Below are positions 1 through 6,184 of a stretch of 8,826 bases of DNA, one piece after another; position 1 is the first letter of the stretch, and each line of letters opens with the position of its first letter. Source of the DNA: Bacteriovoracaceae bacterium UBA7317 (GTDB taxonomy: Bacteria > Bdellovibrionota > Bacteriovoracia > Bacteriovoracales > Bacteriovoracaceae); assembly GCA_002474345.1 (NCBI GenBank), contig DKQD01000024.1, positions 1-8,826 of the forward strand, read 5' to 3'. The position numbers and the translations under genes are program-made. The notes below the pieces were generated by a model. That model was given only the letters and a program-made list of their open reading frames with translations. It did not search any database and was not told the DNA's origin.

Positions 1-1
1 C

Positions 2-466
2 GCGATTGTTCCTTTTTTTGGGCAGGGAATGAATTGCGGTTTTGAGGATTGTACCGTTTTAGATGATCTTATTTCTAAAAACCAAGATGACTGGAAATCT
101 GTCTTTCAACAATTTACCGACGAAAGAGTTAAGCATGCCAATGCTATTGCTGATATGGCTTTAGAAAATTTTCATGAAATGAAGGATAAGGTTGGAGATC
201 CAAGTTTTTTATTGAAAAAACAAATTGAAAATAAACTAGAGCAAACCTTTCCGGACCTTTATAGGTCCCGTTATGCTATGGTGACTTATAGTCTAATTGG
301 TTACGCTCACGCTTATCAGCTGGGTATTATTCAAAAGAAGTTGATTGATGAATTAAGCGAAGGCCTCACCTCAAAGGATCAACTGAGCTTAAGTAAAGCA
401 GAAAGGCTTTTCAAGGAAAGGATCAGTCCCTACCTTGAAAAAAATAATATAAGCTTTAATTTTTAA
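2..466 (+). CDS. kmo: Kynurenine 3-monooxygenase, C-terminal part (5' end outside window)
   Basis: The FAD-dependent aromatic hydroxylase converts L-kynurenine to 3-hydroxykynurenine using NADPH and O2. Only the last 154 codons are present. The reading frame is open from base 2, so the apparent ATG at 29 is an internal methionine. The first residues read AIVPFFGQGMNCGFEDC, the conserved FAD-contacting segment of this family (usually VPFFGQGMNAGFEDC). The family-typical block follows: IADMALENFHEMKDKVGDP, then a FLLKKQIENKLEQ helix, then a RYAMVTYS segment that in known structures lies near the substrate. The C-terminal helical tail has a normal length, ending in NNISFNF. It converges on the tryptophan dioxygenase gene with 12 bases between stop codons, so the two genes share a pathway but not a transcript. 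The family call is firm; the N-terminal nucleotide-binding half cannot be inspected. Confidence 0.93.
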   Translation, partial: AIVPFFGQGMNCGFEDCTVLDDLISKNQDDWKSVFQQFTDERVKHANAIADMALENFHEMKDKVGDPSFLLKKQIENKLEQTFPDLYRSRYAMVTYSLIGYAHAYQLGIIQKKLIDELSEGLTSKDQLSLSKAERLFKERISPYLEKNNISFNF

Positions 467-478
467 AAGTTTAATTCC

Positions 479-1570
479 TTACTTGGGGTCTCCAGAAAAA
501 TTAAAGTTGAGCTCTTTTTTAATTTGAACGGGAAGTTCTGGAAGCTTTGATCTAGGGATAAGAAAGGTTGAGAGATTAAACAAATCATTAAATATTTTAT
601 TCTCTTCAGCGGCTGTTTTTAAGTACTCGTGACCCGAGGATCCTCCTGTTCCCATTTTTGTTCCAAGCATTCTTAGCGCCATAAGGGCATGGCGGTGTCT
701 CCATGCAATGAAATTTTCATCTATATCCATAAGTGAGTTCAAAATTTTAAAAGGTTGATACAAGATTGGTTCATCTCTATAAAGTAAAATAAAAAGGGCT
801 CCCAGAGTCGCTTTTTGTGACAATCTATTCTTTCCATTTGTTCTAAGGGAGTGGAACTTTTTTGAATCGAATAAGGAATGAAAAGTTTCCTTGGTCGCCT
901 CAATGCCCTCAAGTTGAATTAATTTTTGTTCTTTAGGGAGAGTTAAATTATCCTCAATAAACTTTTTGTCAGTCTTTAACATTTCATTTACTGATTTTTG
1001 AAACTCTCTCCAAAAGTCAAAATGTTCTTCTTGAATAAAAGGTATTCTTTCCAACCATTTTTCTATAAGTTGAAATAAGGAAGGTGATTTATCTAACTCG
1101 ACAAGGAAGTTTCTGTCTTCAGGAGCAAGTCTTCCTAAAATAAAGTTTTCAAAGTCAGTTTTCCTTTTCTTGAGGCCTAAGCCGAGCTTTATTTCGATTG
1201 TTCGAAATTGAACGCTTTGAAAACCTGATGCCGGTATAAGATGGTCTCTGAACTCCAGGAAGTCCATTGGCGTCATAGTTTCAAGTATTACCAAATGCTC
1301 CATAATGACTTTCTGAATTTGATTAACTCGTTCAAGCCTCGAGCTTATAAGTGACATCTGATAATCAGGAATTTTGGGTTGGGTGAATACCTTAATAATT
1401 GAATCTAGCTCGTGGATAATTTGTTTAAACCATAATTCATAGGCCTGGTGAACAATGATAAACAATGTTTCATCATGACACTCTTGTCCAACTTCTTTGC
1501 TTTTACAGTGTTGAGCATCAAGAATTTTATCGAGTTGAAGATAGTCTTTATAATTAACTGGTTTTTTCAT
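479..1570 (-). CDS. kynA: Tryptophan 2,3-dioxygenase (haem enzyme, long form)
   Basis: This cytoplasmic haem dioxygenase opens the indole ring of L-tryptophan to give N-formylkynurenine, the first step of the kynurenine pathway. The 363-residue protein shows every landmark. HQAYELWFKQ gives the active-site histidine H41. FRDHLIPASGFQSVQFR (about 107-123) gives the substrate-carboxylate arginine R108. WRHRH (290-294) gives the proximal haem ligand H294, and GTGGSSG (307-313) contains T308. The stretch FNLSTFLIPR (331-340) and the overall length resemble animal enzymes (about 400 residues) more than the short bacterial form of about 300. The central helical insertion (about 180-245) accounts for the extra length. 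The ATG at 1570 has an AAAGG motif eight bases upstream. It is transcribed divergently from the oxidase cluster and converges on the kynurenine monooxygenase gene. Confidence 0.96.
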   Translation of the reverse strand: MKKPVNYKDYLQLDKILDAQHCKSKEVGQECHDETLFIIVHQAYELWFKQIIHELDSIIKVFTQPKIPDYQMSLISSRLERVNQIQKVIMEHLVILETMTPMDFLEFRDHLIPASGFQSVQFRTIEIKLGLGLKKRKTDFENFILGRLAPEDRNFLVELDKSPSLFQLIEKWLERIPFIQEEHFDFWREFQKSVNEMLKTDKKFIEDNLTLPKEQKLIQLEGIEATKETFHSLFDSKKFHSLRTNGKNRLSQKATLGALFILLYRDEPILYQPFKILNSLMDIDENFIAWRHRHALMALRMLGTKMGTGGSSGHEYLKTAAEENKIFNDLFNLSTFLIPRSKLPELPVQIKKELNFNFSGDPK

Positions 1571-1635
1571 TACAAATACCTTTTAACTTTGGAAAGAATC
1601 CTGAAAGCTTTCTACTTGATCATCATAAAAAAGAG

Positions 1636-1718
1636 AAATAGTAATAAGTGGTATTCATATTAAAAAAATAGTACAAAATCACTATTGTCTTTAGCAGAAA
1701 ACTTTAATAGGAAATAGT
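1636..1718. repeat. Three AAATAGT copies with an inverted ACTATT copy
   Basis: AAATAGT occurs at 1636-1642, 1666-1672 and 1712-1718. An inverted ACTATT lies at 1681-1686, giving a 6-8-6 dyad with the second copy and a 7-base dyad (CACTATT at 1680-1686, AATAGTG at 1713-1719) with the third. The position between two divergent promoters would suit an operator. In DNA this AT-rich, such matches can also arise by chance, and no known regulator is recognised. Confidence 0.25.
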
Positions 1719-1836
1719 GGCATAGAAGTTTTTTAGGCAAAAGAAGTAAGATCTCTTTTTTAGCAAATTTTTCATTTTTCATGTGATAACTTTGTTTATG
1801 TATCTTTATCTGAAAGGATCTTTTGTGATGCGCTGT

Positions 1837-1841
1837 GGGAG
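1837..1841 (+). promoter_or_regulatory. Ribosome binding site that supports the TTG start of ctaB
   Basis: GGGAG lies six bases upstream of the TTG at 1848, a good Shine-Dalgarno match and spacing. The first in-frame ATG, at 1911, has only an AAGGG ending one base before it, which is too close. A second TTG at 1875 has GGAG nine bases upstream and is the main alternative. Confidence 0.6.
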
Positions 1842-1847
1842 TATTTT

Positions 1848-2774
1848 TTGAAAGGCTATGCGGAGATAAGGGCGTTGAAATTAATTGGGGAAAATTTAAA
1901 AGCAAAGGGTATGGGGGGAGTTTTCTTGGATTACTTTGAACTCACTAAACCCAAGTTGACTTTGCTTGTTATGTCAACTTGTCTGGTTGGCTTCATCATG
2001 GCTCCAGGAGTTATAGACTATTTGAATGCAATTTATTCCCTTTTCTTTATTTCAATGATTGTTGGAGGTGCGTGTGCCCTCAACTGTTTTATTGAGAGGG
2101 ATGTTGACTCTAAAATGGAAAGGACAAGAGCAAGAGTTCTTCCGTCAGGTAAACTAAGTCCTAATAACGCACTTTTTTTTGGTATATTTCTTGTAGCTAT
2201 TGGTCATGTTGGCTTATTTTTAGCAGTAAATCCGATTACTTGTGTTCTTGGTTTGGTTGCTTCTGTTTTATATCTTTTTAGTTACACTCCTATGAAACAA
2301 AAAAGTGAATACGCTGTCTATGTTGGGGCAATTCCAGGTGCTATGCCTCCTTTAATGGGTTGGACATCAGTAACAGGAGTTATTGATGTATTCGCTTATT
2401 GTCTTTTTGCAGTTCTTTTAATTTGGCAATTGCCTCATTTTTGGGCAATTTCAATTTACCATGCGGAAGATTATGAGAGCGCAAATATTAAAGTTTATCC
2501 TAACCAAAAAGGTTTGGGACTTACCAAAGTTTATATTTTTATTTTTACGATTATTTTGGGCTTAATTTCTATCCTGCCTGTCTATTTCAACATAGCTAAG
2601 CCTCACTTTTTGTGGATCGCTTTGGCGCTTAATATACCTTTCATCATACAAAGTTCACTAGGTTTATTTTTCCAAGATGAAGGGGTTAAACTAAAGAAGT
2701 GGGCGAAGATGTATTTTTATGCATCAATCATATACCTCCCTCTTCTTCTAGGAGGAATGATTTTTTTTAAATAG
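1848..2774 (+). CDS. ctaB: Protohaem IX farnesyltransferase (haem O synthase)
   Basis: This UbiA-family membrane prenyltransferase adds a farnesyl group to haem B, making haem O, the precursor of haem A for the oxidase encoded downstream. The 308-residue protein has about nine hydrophobic spans. The family start DYFELTKPKLTLL is at 28-40. The first prenyl-diphosphate motif is at 79-91, with N79, E83, D85 and D87 in NCFIERDVDSKMERT. YTPMKQKSEY (146-155) is followed by GAIPGAMPPLMGW. The second acidic motif region is HAEDYESANIKVYP (205-218). The TTG start gives about 20 residues before the conserved domain, slightly more than usual. TTG at 1875 or ATG at 1911 would give shorter proteins, and ribosome-site spacing favours 1848. 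It is the first gene of the cluster; no haem A synthase gene is visible beside it. Confidence 0.93.
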   Translation: MKGYAEIRALKLIGENLKAKGMGGVFLDYFELTKPKLTLLVMSTCLVGFIMAPGVIDYLNAIYSLFFISMIVGGACALNCFIERDVDSKMERTRARVLPSGKLSPNNALFFGIFLVAIGHVGLFLAVNPITCVLGLVASVLYLFSYTPMKQKSEYAVYVGAIPGAMPPLMGWTSVTGVIDVFAYCLFAVLLIWQLPHFWAISIYHAEDYESANIKVYPNQKGLGLTKVYIFIFTIILGLISILPVYFNIAKPHFLWIALALNIPFIIQSSLGLFFQDEGVKLKKWAKMYFYASIIYLPLLLGGMIFFK

Positions 2775-2831
2775 AAAAAATACCCATTTAATTATAAAAT
2801 AAACTCTGGTAGTTTTCTCTTCTATTTAAAA
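2765..2831. repeat. Perfect 12-base inverted repeat in the ctaB-ctaC gap
   Basis: TTTTAAATAGAA (2765-2776), which overlaps the ctaB stop codon, is exactly complementary in reverse to TTCTATTTAAAA (2820-2831), with 43 bases between them. The stem has only two G-C pairs and no T-run follows it, so it does not look like a standard intrinsic terminator. It could be an operator, a weak mRNA structure that separates ctaB from the structural genes, or chance in AT-rich DNA. Confidence 0.35.
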
Positions 2832-2865
2832 CAAAAGTATGTCAACTCGTTAAGGACTAAGTTTT

Positions 2866-3732
2866 ATGAGTGGAATATTTGGAATTTTTAAGTTTATTGT
2901 CTCATCAATGGGTGTGATCGCCACATCTTTAATGCTTTCTGTAGCAAATGCAAAAGACGGTACTGATTATAAAAGTACTAATTATTGGGATATTACTGTT
3001 CCCCCGGAGGATATTTCTGTTAACGGCCATCTTATCGATTGGCTCTTCAACTACACGACCTATATGAACCTCTTCTTTTTCATTTTAGTTTGTGCAGGCC
3101 TTTTTGGTTTTGCTTTTATTTACCATCACAAAAAAAATAAAAAACCGCTTTACACCTACGGGAATAAACCAGTTCACATTTGGACTGTCACCATTATCGG
3201 AGTTGCGGTTTTTATAGGTATTGACGCCACAATTTCCGCAATATCAAACAACGATTTAAGAAACGTTTTCTTAAATTGGCCTAAAGAAGAAGAGAAACCC
3301 TTAAAGGTTCAGGTCATGGCTCAGCAATGGGTTTGGAAGTTTAGATATGCAGGAAAAGATGAGGTTTTCAATACTCAAGATGATGTTGTAACCGTCAATG
3401 ACCTTAGAGTTCCAATCAATAGAAAGTTACTATTTCAAGTAACGTCAAAAGATGTTATTCATTCTTTTTTCCTACCAAACGCGAGAAGAAAGGTTGATGC
3501 TATGCCTGGTCGAATCTCGAGGATTTGGATGGAGCTAAATAAGGCAGGGAAGTGGCCAATTGCTTGTGCGGAAATGTGTGGAACACACCATTACATGATG
3601 GGAGCTAAATTAACCACTTATACGCCAGAAGACTTTGAGAGTTGGTTAGGACAAGCTCAAAGAGTGGCAATGGAAGTTAATGATCCTGAAGACTTAAACC
3701 TTTATTGGGGTTGGAAGTGGGAAGTACGCTAA
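2866..3732 (+). CDS. ctaC: Cytochrome c oxidase subunit II (CuA subunit)
   Basis: Subunit II receives electrons from cytochrome c at the binuclear CuA centre on the periplasmic side. The 288-residue precursor has a signal peptide ending at SVANA (about residue 29) and two membrane helices (about 65-87 and 104-125). A cupredoxin domain follows, starting with QVMAQQWVWKFRY (149-161). All CuA ligands are present with canonical spacing: H199, C234, E236 (backbone), C238, H242 and M245. There is no C-terminal haem domain, so this is not a caa3-type fusion. Residues 164-180 form a small acidic insert (FNTQDDVV) that I associate with a subfamily in deltaproteobacteria-like lineages. In the segment before helix 2, where canonical proteins have E-x-x-W-T with the K-channel entrance glutamate, this protein reads PVHIWT, with V103 at that position. 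AAGGA lies nine bases before the ATG. Confidence 0.96.
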   Translation: MSGIFGIFKFIVSSMGVIATSLMLSVANAKDGTDYKSTNYWDITVPPEDISVNGHLIDWLFNYTTYMNLFFFILVCAGLFGFAFIYHHKKNKKPLYTYGNKPVHIWTVTIIGVAVFIGIDATISAISNNDLRNVFLNWPKEEEKPLKVQVMAQQWVWKFRYAGKDEVFNTQDDVVTVNDLRVPINRKLLFQVTSKDVIHSFFLPNARRKVDAMPGRISRIWMELNKAGKWPIACAEMCGTHHYMMGAKLTTYTPEDFESWLGQAQRVAMEVNDPEDLNLYWGWKWEVR

Positions 3733-3803
3733 GATTTTTGTAATTGTGGAAAACTTAAATAAATATAAGTAAAGATTAGATCGGATAAAGGGAGACTGTT
3801 AGT

Positions 3804-5534
3804 ATGGCTTTTTTTGAGCAGCACGCGCACCCGGTACCAAAAACCTTTTTAGGAAAATATATATTCTCATTTGATCACAAGGTTATTGCCAAGCAATTTC
3901 TTTGGTCAGGCCTATTCTTTTTGGGAGTAGGTGGGATTATGGCGCTCCTAATTAGGTGGACTTTAGCCTATCCTGGGCAATCTTTTCCTATTCTGGGGAG
4001 TATTTTATTCCCTCATACTAACGGAATTGTGCCTCCAGACACGTATGCAATGCTCTTTACGCAGCATGGAACGATAATGATCTTCTATGCAATTACTCCA
4101 CTTTTGATCGGAGCGTTTGGAAACCTCTGTATACCGCTTATGATTGGGTGTCGGGATATGGCTTTCCCGTTATTGAATATGCTTTCTTATTGGTTTTTCT
4201 TTATATCGGGGGCTCTTTTACTTTCGGCCCTCTTCACACCTCTTGGAGCTGCAGCAGGGGGGTGGACATCCTATCCGACATTAGCACTCACCTTTGGAAG
4301 CCCGGGGGTAGGTCAGACTTTATGGTATATGGCTATTTTTACGATAGGTATTTCCTCTATCCTTGGGGCTGTTAATTATATCACTACGATTATCACTTTA
4401 AGAGCTCCAGGTATGGGTTACTTTGATATGCCTCTTACAATATGGGGTATATGGATGACAGCCATTTTAAATGCGATTTTTGTTCCTGTATTGGGCGCAG
4501 GATGTTTGCTTGTAATTTTTGATAGGGTCTTTGGAACATCTTTTTTCCTGGCAGGAGCTGCTGCAACAAGTGGATCAGGAGACCCAATTTTGTATCAGCA
4601 TGTTTTTTGGATATTTGGTCACCCTGAAGTTTATATTTTGATTCTTCCAGCATGGGGTATCGTTTCAGACCTTCTTTCTTTCTTTTCTAGAAAACCTGCT
4701 TTTGCTGCTAAAGCAACTGCATTATCGATGGTTTCAATTTCGGTACTTTCTATTCTTGTATATGGTCATCATATGTTCACGACTCAAATGAGCCCTCTTT
4801 TAACTCAATCGTTTATGACCCTGACTATGACCATTTCGATTCCTTCAGCAATCTTTTTTGGGAATTGGTTGGGTACAATTTGGAAAGGTTCAATAAGGTT
4901 TGATACTCCGATGCTTTACTCATTGGGTGTTGTTTTTGTTTTTGGGCTTGGAGGACTTACGGGTCTTTATCTTGGAACAACTACAACAGATTTTTATCTT
5001 CATGATACTTACTTTGTTGTGGGACATTTTCACTACACGATGGCAGCCTCTGTTCTTCTAGGTGGATTTGCTGGTATATACTACTGGATGCCTAAGATGT
5101 TTGGAACCATGATGAGTGAGTTTTGGGGAAAGATCCATTTTTGGCTAACAATGCTTGGAATAAACGGCGTTTTTATGGGAATGCTTTTTATCGGGTATGG
5201 TGGGATGCATAGAAGAATCTACAACCCTTTTTACTACGAAGAGTTAAGGCGATTGATTCCTATGAATGAGTTTGTCACGATTTCCGCCCTACTGCTTGGA
5301 GGCTCTCAGTTTATCTTTCTCTTCAACTTCTTATGGAGTGTTTGGAACGGAAAGAAGGCAGTGGCAAACCCTTGGAAAGTTGGTACTTTGGAATGGACAA
5401 TTCCTTCTCCAGCTCCAAGTTATAACTTTAAAGATATTCCTGTCGTGAAGTGTGGCCCCCACGAATTGGGTAACCCAAATCTAAAAGATGGGAAAGATTT
5501 TCAATATCAAACCGAAGAGCTCGTTACTAGTTAA
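3804..5534 (+). CDS. ctaD: Cytochrome c oxidase subunit I, A1-like but lacking the K-channel lysine
   Basis: This is the catalytic subunit, reducing O2 to water at a haem-CuB centre and pumping protons. The 576-residue protein has about 12 membrane helices. Visible ligands are H88 and H410 (low-spin haem), H408 (high-spin haem), and H273, H322 and H323 (CuB). HPEVY at 273-277 supplies the helix VI glutamate E275 and the cross-linking tyrosine Y277, as in A1 oxidases. D-channel residues N107, D118 and N125 align with a constant offset to the Rhodobacter N121, D132 and N139 (spacings 11 and 7 kept). The K-channel lysine position (Rhodobacter K362, same 11-residue offset as the CuB histidines) is F351, in IPSAIFFGNW. 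S288 and S348 keep hydroxyl groups at neighbouring K-channel positions. AAAGGGAG lies nine bases before the ATG. It sits between ctaC and ctaE as expected. With CuA in subunit II, it should be a cytochrome c oxidase and not a quinol oxidase. Confidence 0.96.
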   Translation: MAFFEQHAHPVPKTFLGKYIFSFDHKVIAKQFLWSGLFFLGVGGIMALLIRWTLAYPGQSFPILGSILFPHTNGIVPPDTYAMLFTQHGTIMIFYAITPLLIGAFGNLCIPLMIGCRDMAFPLLNMLSYWFFFISGALLLSALFTPLGAAAGGWTSYPTLALTFGSPGVGQTLWYMAIFTIGISSILGAVNYITTIITLRAPGMGYFDMPLTIWGIWMTAILNAIFVPVLGAGCLLVIFDRVFGTSFFLAGAAATSGSGDPILYQHVFWIFGHPEVYILILPAWGIVSDLLSFFSRKPAFAAKATALSMVSISVLSILVYGHHMFTTQMSPLLTQSFMTLTMTISIPSAIFFGNWLGTIWKGSIRFDTPMLYSLGVVFVFGLGGLTGLYLGTTTTDFYLHDTYFVVGHFHYTMAASVLLGGFAGIYYWMPKMFGTMMSEFWGKIHFWLTMLGINGVFMGMLFIGYGGMHRRIYNPFYYEELRRLIPMNEFVTISALLLGGSQFIFLFNFLWSVWNGKKAVANPWKVGTLEWTIPSPAPSYNFKDIPVVKCGPHELGNPNLKDGKDFQYQTEELVTS

Positions 5535-5569
5535 CGAGACTTGAAAAAAGGGCAAAGTGGGTTAAAGTT

Positions 5570-6163
5570 ATGGTCGCTAAAGAAAGTGCCATGAACATAG
5601 ATCACGAGGGGAAGAATATAGCTAACTCAATTGCTATGATTATTACCCTCGTCTCATTCACGATGCTTTTTGCTGTCTTTTTCCTAGGATATGCAATATT
5701 CAGATTTAATGCCCAAGAATGGCCACCTATGGGTATGGACAGAGTTGGCTTAGGAATCCCATCACTCAGCACACTTTTCATTGTTTTGAGTAGTATTACG
5801 CTGGTGGTAGTGGAAAGGTCGATAAAGAAAGGAGAAAAAAAAGTAGCAAAGTATGTAGGTTTGTTATCTTTGATTCTAGGCTTTAGCTTCATCGGGTCCC
5901 AATTTACTTTGTGGGAAAGCCTAAGAGACAGGGGTATTTTTCAAGGTACAGGAATATATGCTTCGTTAATTTATGGTTTTACTTGGACCCATGTTGGTCA
6001 TATGGTTCTTGCAGTAATCCTAAAGCTTTGGTTAGTTGCTAAGGTTTTCAGGGTTCCTGAATTAAAAGAGCTTAAAGAAAACGTTGTTAGGAACATAAGT
6101 GCTTTTTGGCATTTTTTAGGTGTTGTATGGGTTTTAATTTATATAACCCTTTTTGTTTTATGA
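5570..6163 (+). CDS. ctaE: Cytochrome c oxidase subunit III, short five-helix form
   Basis: Subunit III is a non-catalytic core membrane subunit that stabilises subunit I and proton uptake. The 197 residues carry about five hydrophobic spans (roughly 21-45, 64-82, 93-113, 128-157 and 175-197). This matches the short bacterial form lacking the first two helices of the mitochondrial protein. Family signs are LSSITLVVVERS (73-84), with E82 after the second span, THVGHM (140-145), corresponding to the usual HGLH motif, and a C-terminal FWHFLGVVWVLIY (179-191), matching the YWHFVDVVW signature. The ATG at 5570 has a weak GTGGG eight bases upstream. An in-frame ATG at 5591 is possible and would remove seven residues. 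It starts 35 bases after ctaD. Confidence 0.93.
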   Translation: MVAKESAMNIDHEGKNIANSIAMIITLVSFTMLFAVFFLGYAIFRFNAQEWPPMGMDRVGLGIPSLSTLFIVLSSITLVVVERSIKKGEKKVAKYVGLLSLILGFSFIGSQFTLWESLRDRGIFQGTGIYASLIYGFTWTHVGHMVLAVILKLWLVAKVFRVPELKELKENVVRNISAFWHFLGVVWVLIYITLFVL

Positions 6164-6184
6164 GGTTAACTTAAGAGGAATTTT

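Larger units (their letters stand above)
1571..1847. other. Divergent intergenic region between kynA and ctaB
   Basis: This 277-base AT-rich region holds the 5' leaders of two divergent transcription units. On the minus strand an AAAGG ribosome binding site precedes the kynA start. On the plus strand a GGGAG motif precedes the ctaB start. Short AAATAGT copies and an ACTATT inverse copy lie in the middle. No -35/-10 pair with good matches and normal spacing could be picked out for either direction. Open frames running through it on either strand have low-complexity, AT-driven composition and no recognisable protein family, so I regard it as non-coding. Confidence 0.7.

Noticed and set aside
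1448..1663. 71-codon plus-strand open frame
   Set aside because: It mostly lies antisense to the well-supported N-terminal part of tryptophan dioxygenase and shows no protein-family features.
1681..1806. Candidate -35/-10 pairs upstream of ctaB (for example TTGTCT near 1685, TAAGAT near 1747, TATCTT near 1801)
   Set aside because: None combines two good hexamers with 16-18 base spacing, so no promoter call is justified.
1660..1905. 81-codon open frame on the minus strand across the intergenic region and the ctaB start
   Set aside because: It overlaps the beginning of ctaB, has no clear ribosome site and no recognisable family, and its composition follows AT-rich chance sequence.
2839..2853. 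Five-codon ATG frame just before ctaC
   Set aside because: It is too short, has no good ribosome site, and ends before the ctaC Shine-Dalgarno; there is no sign of a leader peptide with regulatory codons.
3767..3784. Small ACTTA/TAAGT type dyad in the ctaC-ctaD gap
   Set aside because: A five-base A/T stem is expected by chance in this composition and has no terminator-like T-run.
4148..4653. Additional open frames overlapping ctaD on both strands
   Set aside because: They lie wholly inside the highly conserved subunit I gene in other frames and lack independent signals.
3804..5534. Possibility that ctaD is a nitric oxide reductase or quinol oxidase
   Set aside because: The cross-link tyrosine in HPEVY is present, which NO reductases lack, and subunit II has a full CuA site, which quinol oxidases lack.
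5602..5892. 96-codon minus-strand open frame inside ctaE
   Set aside because: It is fully antisense to a conserved subunit III gene; the apparent protein is a by-product of the codon pattern.
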